From assembly GCF_001509795.1 (NCBI RefSeq), contig NZ_LLZN01000102.1, positions 62,001 through 126,000 on the forward strand: DNA of 64,000 bases, in the 5' to 3' direction. Positions 8,259 to 15,938 of this stretch are shown here, piece after piece (position 1 is the stretch's first letter; each line of letters begins with the position of its first letter). The notes under the pieces are model-generated. The model did no database searches. It was not told where the DNA came from and saw only the letters and a list, made by a program, of their open reading frames with translations. This DNA is from Streptomyces sp. NRRL WC-3605 (GTDB taxonomy: Bacteria; Actinomycetota; Actinomycetes; Streptomycetales; Streptomycetaceae). The translations under genes and the position numbers were made by a program.

Positions 8259-9170
8259 TCAGGAGGTGTGGGGGCAGTTGCCCCGGTACTCCTCGATGGT
8301 CAGGCTCGGCCGGGGCAGCGGGCACAGGAACTGCTCGTAGCGGGTGTCGTTGTCGATGAACCGCTTGAGCCAGGAGATGCTGTACTTCGCGATCGTCGTG
8401 TTCGACGTGTTGGGCGTGAAGTGGGTCGCCCCGTTCAGCTCCAGGTACGCCCGGTCGAGGCTCGAGGACAGGCCGCTGTAGAACGGCTCGGCATGGGTGG
8501 CGACCGGGGCGATGGTGTCGCCGTCGGCGCCGAAGATCAGGGTCGGGGTGGTGAGTTCGGGCCAGCTCTGGTCGAGGTTCCACGGGGTCAGCGGGATCGC
8601 CGCCTGGAGCGACGGACGGGTCTTGGCGGCCTCCAGGCTGCCGCCGCCGCCCATGGAGTGGCCCATGACGCCGAGGCGGCTCGCGTCGACCCGCCCGCGC
8701 ACCGAACTGCGCTGGGTCAGGTAGTCCAGCGCGGCCAGGAGCTGGCGGCCCCGCGAGTCGGGCTGGTCGACGGTGGTGTTCGTGTCGATGGTGAACACCA
8801 CGAAGCCCTGCGAGGCGAGCCGCGGTCCCAGCCAGGCGATCGACGACTCGTAGGCGGTGAAGCCGGGCGAGACGGCCACGGCGCCGAAGGTGCCGTCGCT
8901 GGTCGAGGTCGGGTAGTAGATGGTGCCGCCGCCGAATCCGGTGACCGAGAGCGAGGAGACGGAGGTCTGCGACACGGCGTACGGGCCGCGCAGGGCCTCG
9001 ATGCTGGAGGTGGTCGGAGCCGGTCCGCGCTCGTACGGATTGTCGGCGGCGTGGGCGCCCGGACCACCGAGCGTGCCGAGTCCGAGGAGCGCGGCGAGGG
9101 CCACGGCGGCGCCGGCCAGGCGTCCGGTCCGGCGCCTCGCGGGCTCGGTGCTGTGGGGGTGCAGCTGCAC
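8259..9170 (-). CDS. Secreted cutinase / PET-hydrolase-type polyester hydrolase
   Basis: Secreted serine hydrolase of 303 residues. Residues 1-41 form a signal peptide ending AHA. The mature protein starts [12 protein letters not shown], the hallmark N-terminus of actinobacterial cutinases such as the Thermobifida enzymes. GHSMGGGG places the nucleophile at Ser172, GADGDTIAP gives Asp218, and NGATHFTPN gives His250. [10 protein letters not shown] contributes the oxyanion hole, TPWN matches the aromatic clamp, and Cys283/Cys299 near the C-terminus match the conserved disulfide. Compared with my recollection of TfCut2, the calcium-site Asp just before the catalytic His is Asn246 here. GTG 9170 follows GAGAGGA. 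Natural role is probably cutin or other polyester degradation; activity on PET is predicted from family only. Confidence 0.93.
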   Translation of the reverse strand: MQLHPHSTEPARRRTGRLAGAAVALAALLGLGTLGGPGAHAADNPYERGPAPTTSSIEALRGPYAVSQTSVSSLSVTGFGGGTIYYPTSTSDGTFGAVAVSPGFTAYESSIAWLGPRLASQGFVVFTIDTNTTVDQPDSRGRQLLAALDYLTQRSSVRGRVDASRLGVMGHSMGGGGSLEAAKTRPSLQAAIPLTPWNLDQSWPELTTPTLIFGADGDTIAPVATHAEPFYSGLSSSLDRAYLELNGATHFTPNTSNTTIAKYSISWLKRFIDNDTRYEQFLCPLPRPSLTIEEYRGNCPHTS

Positions 9171-9390
9171 GGGTCGTCCTCTCTGTCATGGCGGGCGGCC
9201 GGCGCCACGGGCACGCGGGACATGGGGAGTCGGCCGCGTGCCCGCGGCGGGGCCCGCCGTGGGCTGGCCGTGTCACTGTCGGGGACCGTGCGGCCCGCGG
9301 GGACCGGCAATGTCACCGGTCTCGTGGCGGGCGCGACGCGCCGTGCGCCGTTTCGCTGCGCGGCGGACGCGGAGCGGCCAAGCTGGGGCG

Positions 9391-9436
9391 TGGAACCTCC
9401 GACCGCAGGAGCATGGAATCTCCGACCGCAGGAGCA
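9391..9436 (+). repeat. Perfectly abutting 23-bp tandem duplication containing a ribosome-binding site
   Basis: Two adjacent 23-base units (9391-9413 and 9414-9436) are identical except for one base; both contain ctccgaccgcaggagca. The unit includes a Shine-Dalgarno-like GCAGGAG. The second copy ends 12 bases before the ATG of the reductase gene at 9449, so the duplication has doubled the initiation region. Confidence 0.85.
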
Positions 9437-9448
9437 GGGAGCCGCCGC

Positions 9449-10096
9449 ATGTCACTCGCCCGTGTGCACAACTTCTCGGTCTCGCTCGACGGCTTCGCCA
9501 CGGGCGAGGGACTCAGCCGCGAGGCGCCGTTCGGGCATGCCGGGGAACGGCTGCACCAGTGGATGTTCGCCACCCGCTGGTGGCGCGAGAGGAGCGGCGA
9601 GAAGGGCGGGACCAGCGGCCCCGACGACGCGTTCGTCCGGCGGTTCGAACCCGGGATCGGCGCCGAGATCATGGGCGCCGGCAAGTACGGCTATCCCGGC
9701 TGGCACGAGGACCCCGAGTGGAAGGGGTGGTGGGGGCCGAATCCGCCGTTCCACACCCCGACGTTCGTGCTCACCCGGCACACCCGGCCGCCGGTCGCCA
9801 TGGAGGGCGGCACCACGTTCCACTTCCTCGACACCTCGCCGGCCGCCGCGCTGGAGACGGCGCGTGAGGCCGCGGGCGGGCAGGACGTGCGGATCGGCGG
9901 GGGTGCCACCGTGATCCGGGACTTCCTCGCCGCCCGGCTGATCGACCATCTGCACGTGGTGGTCGTGCCGATCGTGCTCGGCCGGGGCGTCCGGCTCTGG
10001 GACGGGCTGGAGGACCTGGAGAAGGACTACACCGTCGACACGGTCACCACGTCGAGCGGCGTCACCCATCTCACCTTCGACCGGACCGGCGGCTGA
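9449..10096 (+). CDS. RibD C-terminal / dihydrofolate-reductase-like protein
   Basis: Protein of 215 residues of the RibD_C/DHFR-like fold that binds NADPH. Characteristic parts are VHNFSVSLDGFATGEGLSREAPFGHAGERLHQWMFATRWW at the N-terminus, the late GGQDVRIGGGATVIRDFLAARLIDHLHVVVVPIVLGRGVRLWDGL, and a final strand pair. This architecture is common in stand-alone actinobacterial reductases of unknown substrate. ATG 9449 was chosen for its GGAG upstream; an in-frame start at 9188 would read through the tandem repeat and is unlikely. Stand-alone gene divergent from the cutinase gene. Confidence 0.88.
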   Translation: MSLARVHNFSVSLDGFATGEGLSREAPFGHAGERLHQWMFATRWWRERSGEKGGTSGPDDAFVRRFEPGIGAEIMGAGKYGYPGWHEDPEWKGWWGPNPPFHTPTFVLTRHTRPPVAMEGGTTFHFLDTSPAAALETAREAAGGQDVRIGGGATVIRDFLAARLIDHLHVVVVPIVLGRGVRLWDGLEDLEKDYTVDTVTTSSGVTHLTFDRTGG

Positions 10097-10220
10097 CCCC
10101 TCCGGCACACACGCCCCTCCCGGCACCCGCGTTCCCGCCGGTCACGTCCCGGACGGCCCGGATGGAAGCGCCGCGTGTGCGGTGGCCCCGCCGGGGCATC
10201 CGCATGTCCGGGAGGTCTAC

Positions 10221-11060
10221 ATGAACACGAGTGCGATGGCGTCGGCCGGAGGGCTGCGGGCCCGGCGGGCCGCGCGGGGTTCGGTCACGCGGGGGGCGGC
10301 ACGGGCCGGGTTGGCCGCGCGTGGGGTGATCTATCTGCTGGTCGGGGCGCTGGCCCTCCAGGTCGCGTTCGGCGGCACCGGCCGGCAGGCCGACCGCGGG
10401 GGTGCCCTGGCCGAGCTGTCGCAGCGGCCGTTCGGCGCGGTCCTGCTGTGGGCGCTGGGCATCGGGCTGGTCGGCATGGCGCTGTGGCGGCTGAGCGAGG
10501 CCGTCTTCGGTTCCCTCGGTGAGGACGGGCGCAGCCCGCGCAAGCGGCTGCTGGCCGCGGTCCGCTGCGGGTTCTATGTCTTCGTCGCCTATTCCGTGCT
10601 GTACTTCGCGGCCACCCGGCACCAGAGCGGCGGCGGGTCCAGCGACAAGCAGTCGCGGGACGTGACCGCACGGGCGCTGGAGCTGCCCGGGGGTCAGTGG
10701 CTGGTCGGTGCGGCCGGGATCGGCGTCGTGGCCGCCGGCGTCTGGATCGGGGCGCGGGCGGTCATGCGCAAGTACCACGACAAGCTCCAGCTGGGCCGGA
10801 TGAGCCGCCGCACCCGGCGGCTGGTCGACGTCACCGGGGTGGCCGGCGGGGCGGCGCGCGGTCTGGTGTTCGCCGCGGCCGGCGTCTTCGCGGTCCGTGC
10901 CGCCGTCGAGTACGAGCCGGACCGGGCGAAGGGGGTGGACGACACGCTGCGCAGCCTCGCCGACACGCCGCTCGGGCCGTGGCTGCTGGTGTGCGTGGCG
11001 GCGGGCCTGGTGCTGTTCGGGATCTTCTCCTTCGCACTCGCCCGCTGGCGTCGTGTGTGA
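10221..11060 (+). CDS. DUF1206 integral membrane protein
   Basis: Membrane protein of 279 residues with about six transmembrane helices arranged as three repeats of two. Each repeat begins with a pattern like RAGLAARGVIYLLVGALAL, VRCGFYVFVAYSVLYF or GVAGGAARGLVFAAAGVFAVRAA. The three-fold repeat is the hallmark of DUF1206. ATG 10221 follows GGGAGG at optimal spacing. Function is unknown. The downstream small acidic protein follows after 28 bases and may be co-transcribed. Confidence 0.9.
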   Translation: MNTSAMASAGGLRARRAARGSVTRGAARAGLAARGVIYLLVGALALQVAFGGTGRQADRGGALAELSQRPFGAVLLWALGIGLVGMALWRLSEAVFGSLGEDGRSPRKRLLAAVRCGFYVFVAYSVLYFAATRHQSGGGSSDKQSRDVTARALELPGGQWLVGAAGIGVVAAGVWIGARAVMRKYHDKLQLGRMSRRTRRLVDVTGVAGGAARGLVFAAAGVFAVRAAVEYEPDRAKGVDDTLRSLADTPLGPWLLVCVAAGLVLFGIFSFALARWRRV

Positions 11061-11088
11061 GCCGCGCCGCGCGGGAAACACGGGGCGA

Positions 11089-11520
11089 ATGAGCGAATTC
11101 GAGATTCCGCAAGGCGACGGCCGGCCCGTGGACGTGTACCTGGACCTCCTGCGCATTCGGATGGACACGGAGGACTACCGCCTCCTGCGACGCCTGGTGG
11201 AGCCCGTGCTCCAGGCGATCGAGGAGGAGCGCCTGTCCAGCCTCGACCTCGCGCTCGACTCCGGGGCCGACGACCTGCCCCAAGAGGTCCGTGAAGAGGC
11301 CGCCCTCGTGATCGCCACCGCGGTCACCGGCCGCATGGACAACGAGGTGGTCGAGATCGACGTCGACGAGACCGGTCCCGTTCGCATCGTCACCGACGCC
11401 ACCACCGCTTCCGACCCGGAACGCCTCGGCGAGATCGCCGAGTACATCAGGGAACGGCACAAGGAGACGGAGGAGCTGCGCGGCATCGCCGAGGTCAGCG
11501 GTCTCTCCACCGACTTCTGA
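11089..11520 (+). CDS. Conserved acidic protein of unknown function
   Basis: Soluble acidic protein of 143 residues (start MSEFEIPQGDGRPVDVYLDLL) with no signal peptide or membrane segment. Glu and Asp are abundant throughout, for example QAIEEERLSSLDLALDSGADDLPQEVREE. Family not recognised with certainty. ATG 11089 fits the coding frame and gap to the DUF1206 gene; no strong Shine-Dalgarno sequence is visible. It is followed by a strong bidirectional hairpin. Confidence 0.72.
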   Translation: MSEFEIPQGDGRPVDVYLDLLRIRMDTEDYRLLRRLVEPVLQAIEEERLSSLDLALDSGADDLPQEVREEAALVIATAVTGRMDNEVVEIDVDETGPVRIVTDATTASDPERLGEIAEYIRERHKETEELRGIAEVSGLSTDF

Positions 11521-11536
11521 ACCAGAGCGGCGACCG

Positions 11537-11574
11537 AGGGGTGTCCCCGGAGCCACGGCTCCCCGGGCACCCCT
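11537..11574. terminator. Bidirectional hairpin terminator between convergent genes
   Basis: Arms 11537-11554 and 11557-11574 pair over 18 positions with a two-base internal mismatch. The left arm begins aggggtg and the right arm ends cacccct. It lies between the stop codons of the acidic-protein gene and the WYL regulator gene. Confidence 0.65.
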
Positions 11575-11586
11575 TCGGCGTGCCGC

Positions 11587-12594
11587 TCAGGCCGGTCCCC
11601 GGGGCGAGGTGCGGCGCGCGGAGGCGGCCAGGCGGTCGGCGAGCGCCGCGACGAGGTCGCGCAGGGCGGCGGGGCGCTCGACGACGAAGGGCCGGTCGAG
11701 GGCGGCCAGCACCGGAGGGAGCCAGTCCAGCCGCTCCGCCCGCAGCTCGGCCCTCAGCCAGCTCCCGTCGGCCCCGTCCTGGCCGTCCATGGCCCCGGTG
11801 TCCTCCAGGACCGCGACGCCGGCGGGCAGGTGGGCGCGGATCTCGCCCGCCGTCGCCCGGATCCGCAGGGTCACCTCATGCCGGTATGCGGCCGTGGCGA
11901 ACCCGGACACGACGCGCTCGGCCGGACCGGGTCCCTCCGGCGCGGGGAACGAGCCGGGCAGGGCCCGCACGCCCGCGATGCGGTCGAGCCGGAGGGTGCG
12001 GTCCTCGTCGATCCCGGGGTCCCGGCCGGTGAGGTACCACCGACCCGCGTGCGCGACGATCCCGTACGCGTGCAGGGTGCGGTCGCTGCGGCGCCCCTCG
12101 CGGTCGGTGTAGCGGATCGCGACGGGCCGTCGGTGGCGCACGGCGTCGGCGAGGGCCAGCAGCACCCCGGCGTCCGGGGTGTCCTGCTCCTCGGGCGCGT
12201 CGGTGAAGGAGAGGGATTGCAGGAGGCCGTCGAGCCGGTGGGCGAGGTGCCGGGGCAGCACGCGCCGGATCTTCGCCGACGCCGTCTCGGCTGCCGTGCG
12301 CTGGGCCGCGGTCAGCCCCGCCCGGCGCCCGGCGACCAGGCCGAGCAGCACGGCCAGCGCCTCCTCGTCGCCGAGCATCAGCGGGGGAAGCCGGTGGCCG
12401 GGGCCGAGCCGGTAGCCGCCGTAGCGCCCGCGCACCGACTCCACGGGGACGTCCAGCTCGATCAGCTGTTCCAAGTACCGCCGCACGGTGCGCCCCTCGA
12501 CGCCGAGTCTTTCGGCCAGCTCGGCCACGGTACGGGTGCCGCCGGACTGCAGCAGCTCCAGGAGGGTCAGCACGCGGGCGGTCGGTCGGGACAT
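11587..12594 (-). CDS. YafY-type WYL-domain transcriptional regulator
   Basis: Regulator of 335 residues. The N-terminal winged helix (TARVLTLLELLQSGGTRTVAELAERLGVEGRTVRRYLEQLIEL) is followed by the YGGYRLGPG wing. The WYL core is at about residues 150-215 (RPVAIRYTDREGRRSDRTLHAYGIVAHAGRWYLTGRD), and a WCX-like C-terminal domain follows. ATG 12594 was chosen because the HTH starts immediately after it. It is divergent from the glyoxalase gene across 94 bases that contain an inverted repeat, which suggests control of that gene and of itself. Confidence 0.92.
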   Translation of the reverse strand: MSRPTARVLTLLELLQSGGTRTVAELAERLGVEGRTVRRYLEQLIELDVPVESVRGRYGGYRLGPGHRLPPLMLGDEEALAVLLGLVAGRRAGLTAAQRTAAETASAKIRRVLPRHLAHRLDGLLQSLSFTDAPEEQDTPDAGVLLALADAVRHRRPVAIRYTDREGRRSDRTLHAYGIVAHAGRWYLTGRDPGIDEDRTLRLDRIAGVRALPGSFPAPEGPGPAERVVSGFATAAYRHEVTLRIRATAGEIRAHLPAGVAVLEDTGAMDGQDGADGSWLRAELRAERLDWLPPVLAALDRPFVVERPAALRDLVAALADRLAASARRTSPRGPA

Positions 12595-12617
12595 ACGCCG
12601 AAACCTACCGCGGATAC

Positions 12618-12634
12618 AGGACCGATTCTGTCCT
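12618..12634. promoter_or_regulatory. Inverted repeat in the WYL regulator/glyoxalase divergent promoter
   Basis: aggac (12618-12622) and gtcct (12630-12634) are perfect inverted arms with a seven-base spacer; outside bases extend the match to six of seven. It sits centrally between the two divergent starts, the expected position for the regulator's operator. Confidence 0.45.
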
Positions 12635-12688
12635 CTATCTCGCCTAGCCTCGCGGTGCAAGCCGTCCAGCACGACCCGGGAGAGCCCC

Positions 12689-13090
12689 ATGCAGTTCGTC
12701 TCCGTCCGTATGATCACCGCCGACGTGGCCCGCCTCGTCGCGTTCTACGAGCGCGTCCTGGGGGTGCCCGCCGCCTGGGCCACCGAGGAGTTCGCCGAGC
12801 TCAGGACCCCGGCGGCGACCCTCGCGATCGCCGGCACCGGCACCGTCCCGCTGTTCGCCCCGGGGTCCGCCCGCCCGGCGGACAACCACAGCGTGATCAT
12901 CGAGTTCCTCGTCGACGACGTGGACCGCGTGCACGCGAACCTGGCGGGCGTCGTCGACGACGTCGTCGCCGGGCCCACCACGATGCCGTGGGGCAACCGG
13001 TCCCTGCTGTTCCGCGACCCCGACGGGACCCTCGTGAACTTCTTCACCCCGGTCACCCCCGCGGCCCGGGAGAAGTTCGGGCGGGGCTGA
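12689..13090 (+). CDS. Glyoxalase/bleomycin-resistance-fold (VOC) protein
   Basis: Protein of 133 residues with two beta-alpha-beta-beta-beta modules of the vicinal-oxygen-chelate superfamily. The first module is QFVSVRMITADVARLVAFYERVLG and the second starts NHSVIIEFLVDDVDRVHANL and ends GNRSLLFRDPDGTLVNFFTPV. The acidic residue in IEFLVDD and the terminal NFF motif fit the family. Substrate cannot be read from sequence; these proteins act as lyases, dioxygenases or antibiotic-binding proteins. GGGAG lies upstream of ATG 12689. Probable target of the divergent WYL regulator. Confidence 0.87.
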   Translation: MQFVSVRMITADVARLVAFYERVLGVPAAWATEEFAELRTPAATLAIAGTGTVPLFAPGSARPADNHSVIIEFLVDDVDRVHANLAGVVDDVVAGPTTMPWGNRSLLFRDPDGTLVNFFTPVTPAAREKFGRG

Positions 13091-13202
13091 CCCGCGGCCC
13101 CGGGGTCGCGTTTCGGTCACGGGGGCCACGTCCGAAGATCAACTCCGTCTATCCTTCCGCTGCCTGCCAACCCAAGGCCGGCCCAGGACGACGGGGGACG
13201 AC

Positions 13203-14330
13203 ATGACATACCGGCGCGCGGCGATACCGGCGGTGGCCGGGGCCATACTGATCACGTTGCTGCTGTGGTGGGCGGGCGCGAGCGCCCACGCCCTCCAGCT
13301 CCAGGGCGCCACCCGCGCGCTCGGCATCGAGTCCGTCCAGGAGCTGCGCCGCTGGCTCGCCCCCTGGGCCTACGACGCGTCGGTGCTGACCCCCGCCGGT
13401 GACGACACGGGGGTGAGCGGGACCCCGGGGTACTCCGATCTGCGACGCACCGGGATGCAGATCAGATTCGTGGCGCTCTTCGTCTTCTACGGGGCGGGCG
13501 CGCTGCTCCTCCTGCGCAGGATGCCGCCCTCGCACGGGCGGACGCCCGGCACGCTGCTCGCGCTGTGGGCGTGGGGGCCGGTGGCCGGCACGCTCGCGGC
13601 CGCCGTCTCCACCCCGTGGCTGATCGCCTCGGGCGGGCGGGGCAGCTACCGGTTCCTGCCGCAGCTGGCCGCCGGTGTCGAGTCGAGCGGACCGGTGGCG
13701 GTGCTCGTGGCCCTGCTGACCGCCGGGCTCACGGTGCTGGTGGGGCGAGCCGTCGCCAAGGACGGGGAGACACCGCCCCGGCCCGCAGTGCCGGCCCGCC
13801 CCGCCCGCCTGGCCGCGTCCCTCGGCACCGCCGTGGTCGCAGTGTCCCTGCTGATCCTCTCCTACGACCGGGTCGCGGCCCGCATCCACACCGCGTTCAG
13901 CGGCTCGGGCCGGCTGTCCGAGCCCGGCGACCTGCTGCGCCAGTGGCTGATCCTCGGCGGCTGGACGGGCCCGTCGACCACGCCGTTCGGCGACTGGCTG
14001 GTGTACCGCCTCGTCGACGTGCTGATGCTGGCGGTGGTGTGGTGGGCCCTGCGGCTGCTGCCGGGTCTGCTGACCCGGGTCACCTTCCCCGCGATGGCGG
14101 CCGGCGGCGTCTGCGCGACGGTGCTGGCCCTGCTGACGGGCCAGGTGCTGCGTATCCCGCTCGACGACACGCTGGGCGTCTGGGGCCCGACCCACTTCCT
14201 GGCCGCCCTCGGCGCCCACGTCCCGGCCGCGCTCACCTTCGGGACCCTGGCGGGCACGACGGCCTACGCGGCCCTCCGCCTGACAGGCGAACACCCGACG
14301 CCGGCTCCTCAGCCGGTCCCGACCGCCTGA
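13203..14330 (+). CDS. Conserved multi-pass membrane protein of unknown function
   Basis: Membrane protein of 375 residues with about seven to eight hydrophobic segments, the first at residues 9-27. Long extracytoplasmic and cytoplasmic loops separate them, for example LAPWAYDASVLTPAGDDTGVSGTPGYSDLRRTGMQIRF. I recognise no enzyme or transporter motif. GGGGGACGAC lies just before ATG 13203. The C-terminal stretch LAGTTAYAALRLTGEHPTP is echoed by a decayed copy about 160 bases further on (14408-14467). Confidence 0.8.
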   Translation: MTYRRAAIPAVAGAILITLLLWWAGASAHALQLQGATRALGIESVQELRRWLAPWAYDASVLTPAGDDTGVSGTPGYSDLRRTGMQIRFVALFVFYGAGALLLLRRMPPSHGRTPGTLLALWAWGPVAGTLAAAVSTPWLIASGGRGSYRFLPQLAAGVESSGPVAVLVALLTAGLTVLVGRAVAKDGETPPRPAVPARPARLAASLGTAVVAVSLLILSYDRVAARIHTAFSGSGRLSEPGDLLRQWLILGGWTGPSTTPFGDWLVYRLVDVLMLAVVWWALRLLPGLLTRVTFPAMAAGGVCATVLALLTGQVLRIPLDDTLGVWGPTHFLAALGAHVPAALTFGTLAGTTAYAALRLTGEHPTPAPQPVPTA

Positions 14331-14354
14331 GGCCCCCGAAACGCCGGACACACG

Positions 14355-14497
14355 CGCCGGATACCGGGAGCCGCCCTCAGCGGCGCCCGGCGCGCCCACC
14401 GTCGAGGCTGGCCGGCACGGCGGCCCACGCGGCCGTGCGCCTGACGGGCGAGCCCATCACGCCGGATGCCGGGAGCCGCCCTCAGCGGCGCCCGGCG
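14355..14497. repeat. Pair of 38-bp hairpin-forming direct repeats between convergent genes
   Basis: 14355-14392 and 14460-14497 are identical at 37 of 38 bases and contain ccgggagccgccctcagcgg. Each can fold into an imperfect hairpin through its outer ccggg and cccgg bases. Copy A lies just behind the plus-strand membrane-protein gene; copy B forms the last codons and stop of the minus-strand SDR gene. They probably serve as terminators for the two convergent units. Confidence 0.8.
14408..14467 (+). pseudogene. Relic of a duplicated 3' end of the upstream membrane-protein gene
   Basis: Reading from 14408 gives LAGTAAHAAVRLTGEPITPDAG, which aligns with LAGTTAYAALRLTGEHPTPAPQ at the C-terminus of the intact gene (DNA from 14247). 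The copy has no start and no rest of the gene. It sits between the two 38-bp repeats. I interpret it as a decayed tail duplication. Confidence 0.7.
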
Positions 14498-15363
14498 GAC
14501 GCCGTTCGGTCGGCCTCTCCGCCTGCGCCCAGGAGGCCGGTGTGGTCGAAGGGGATCTCCGCCTCCAGCCGGGGCATGGCGCGGCGGGCCACGCGCAGCA
14601 CGACCGGGGGCATCGCCGCGCGTACCGGCTGGGTCAGGCGCAGCCACGCCGGGGCGTAGACGGCCGTACGGCGGCGTTCGAGGCCGGTGACCAGACGGGC
14701 GGCGATCTGCTCCACCGGGTACACCCGGCGTGCGGGCGGTGGCATGTGGCCGCGCAGTTCGCGCAGGACGGCGTACCGGTCGGCGTCCCGGATCATGTCG
14801 GTGTCGGTCCAGTTGAGGTAGGCGATTCCCACGCCGACCCCGCGGTGCGCCACCTCTGCGCGCAGGGAGTGCGCGAAGGCCTCGACGCCCGCTTTGGAGG
14901 CGCAGTAGGCGCTCATCAGGGGCGCGGCGCCGATCGCGGCGAGCGAGGCGACCTGGAGGAGGAACCCCCGGGTGTCGAAGAGGTCCGGCAGGAAGGCACG
15001 TGCCGTGTGGGCGCTGCCGGTGAGGTTGACCTCCACGACGCGGGCCCAGTCTGCGGGGTCCGAGGAGGGGAAGGGCCCGCCCTCGGCGATCCCCGCGTTG
15101 GCCACCACGGCGGACACGGGACCGAGCCCGGCCCGTACCCGTGCGGCGGCGTCCGCGAGGGCGTCGGGGTCGGTGATGTCGGCCTCGACGGCCAGCGCCG
15201 GTCCCGGCAGTTCCTCGGCCAGTGCTTCCAGTTCCGGCTTCTCATGGCCCAGCAGGGCCAGGCGGGCGCCGCGTCCGGCGATCTGCCGGGCCATGGCGGC
15301 GCCCAGGCCGCGGGCGGCTCCGGTGACGACGACCGTCCGGTCGGCGAGCGGGCTGCTGCGCAC
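14482..15363 (-). CDS. Short-chain dehydrogenase/reductase
   Basis: NAD(P)-dependent oxidoreductase of 293 residues, classical SDR family. TGAARGLGAAMARQIAGRG is the cofactor-binding glycine motif, VANAGIAEGG the NAG motif, and VASLAAIGAAPLMSAYCASKAG carries the Ser and YxxxK catalytic residues. The C-terminal extension with RVYPVEQIAARLVTGLERRRTAVYAPAWLRLTQPVRA is usual in actinobacterial SDRs of this subgroup. GTG 15363 is preceded by GGAGGG. Last gene of a minus-strand unit with the unknown protein, CrtI-like enzyme and SRPBCC gene. Confidence 0.92.
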   Translation of the reverse strand: MRSSPLADRTVVVTGAARGLGAAMARQIAGRGARLALLGHEKPELEALAEELPGPALAVEADITDPDALADAAARVRAGLGPVSAVVANAGIAEGGPFPSSDPADWARVVEVNLTGSAHTARAFLPDLFDTRGFLLQVASLAAIGAAPLMSAYCASKAGVEAFAHSLRAEVAHRGVGVGIAYLNWTDTDMIRDADRYAVLRELRGHMPPPARRVYPVEQIAARLVTGLERRRTAVYAPAWLRLTQPVRAAMPPVVLRVARRAMPRLEAEIPFDHTGLLGAGGEADRTASAGRR

Positions 15364-15428
15364 GGGCGGTCCCTCCTCTCGGTTGCGACGGCGGTCGCGG
15401 TCGCCGGTGCGGCCGGGCACGGCCGGCG

Positions 15429-15890
15429 TCAGGACTCCTCGGTCGGCGGCACCGGCGTGTGGTGGGGGTGGCCGGGGGTCCGGCGCTCCTCCTTCATCTC
15501 CGCCTCGAACAGGTGGTCCGTGCCGTCGGCGAGCTCTCGCAGCGCACGCGCCTCCAGCTCCTGGAACGGGCGGTAGTAGGTGGCGTTGTAGGCCTCGACG
15601 ATCTGGAACGTCCAGTGCCCGGGGATGACGTTGCGGCCGAGGATCTCCTCGCGGACCTTCTCGGCCCACTCGGGATGCCCGGCCTCGCGCAGCAGCTCGA
15701 CCGCGCGGTCGAGCTGCAGGTCGGCGGTCCCGGTCAGCTGGTGGAAGTCGTAGAGGCGACCGCGGGCCCGCTCGGTGGTCTCCAAGGCCTTCGAGAGCGC
15801 CCCGAGTGCCTCGACGGTCTGGTCGTCGACCCCGGCGGGGCGGGGCCGGATGCGGTCGTGGGTCGCGGGGGCGTCGTCGTGCGCGGTCAT
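15429..15890 (-). CDS. Conserved protein of unknown function
   Basis: Soluble protein of 153 residues. The centre (TTERARGRLYDFHQLTGTADLQLDRAVELLREAGHPEWAEKVREEILGRNVIPGHWTFQIVEAYNATYYRPF) looks helical and well folded. No catalytic motif is visible and I do not recognise the family. GAGGAG precedes ATG 15890. Its position between an oxidoreductase and an SDR suggests an accessory role in the same pathway. Confidence 0.78.
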   Translation of the reverse strand: MTAHDDAPATHDRIRPRPAGVDDQTVEALGALSKALETTERARGRLYDFHQLTGTADLQLDRAVELLREAGHPEWAEKVREEILGRNVIPGHWTFQIVEAYNATYYRPFQELEARALRELADGTDHLFEAEMKEERRTPGHPHHTPVPPTEES

Positions 15891-15938
15891 CGTTCTCCTC
15901 GACGGCGTCGTGCGGTCAGCGGTGGGTGGGGCGTGAGG

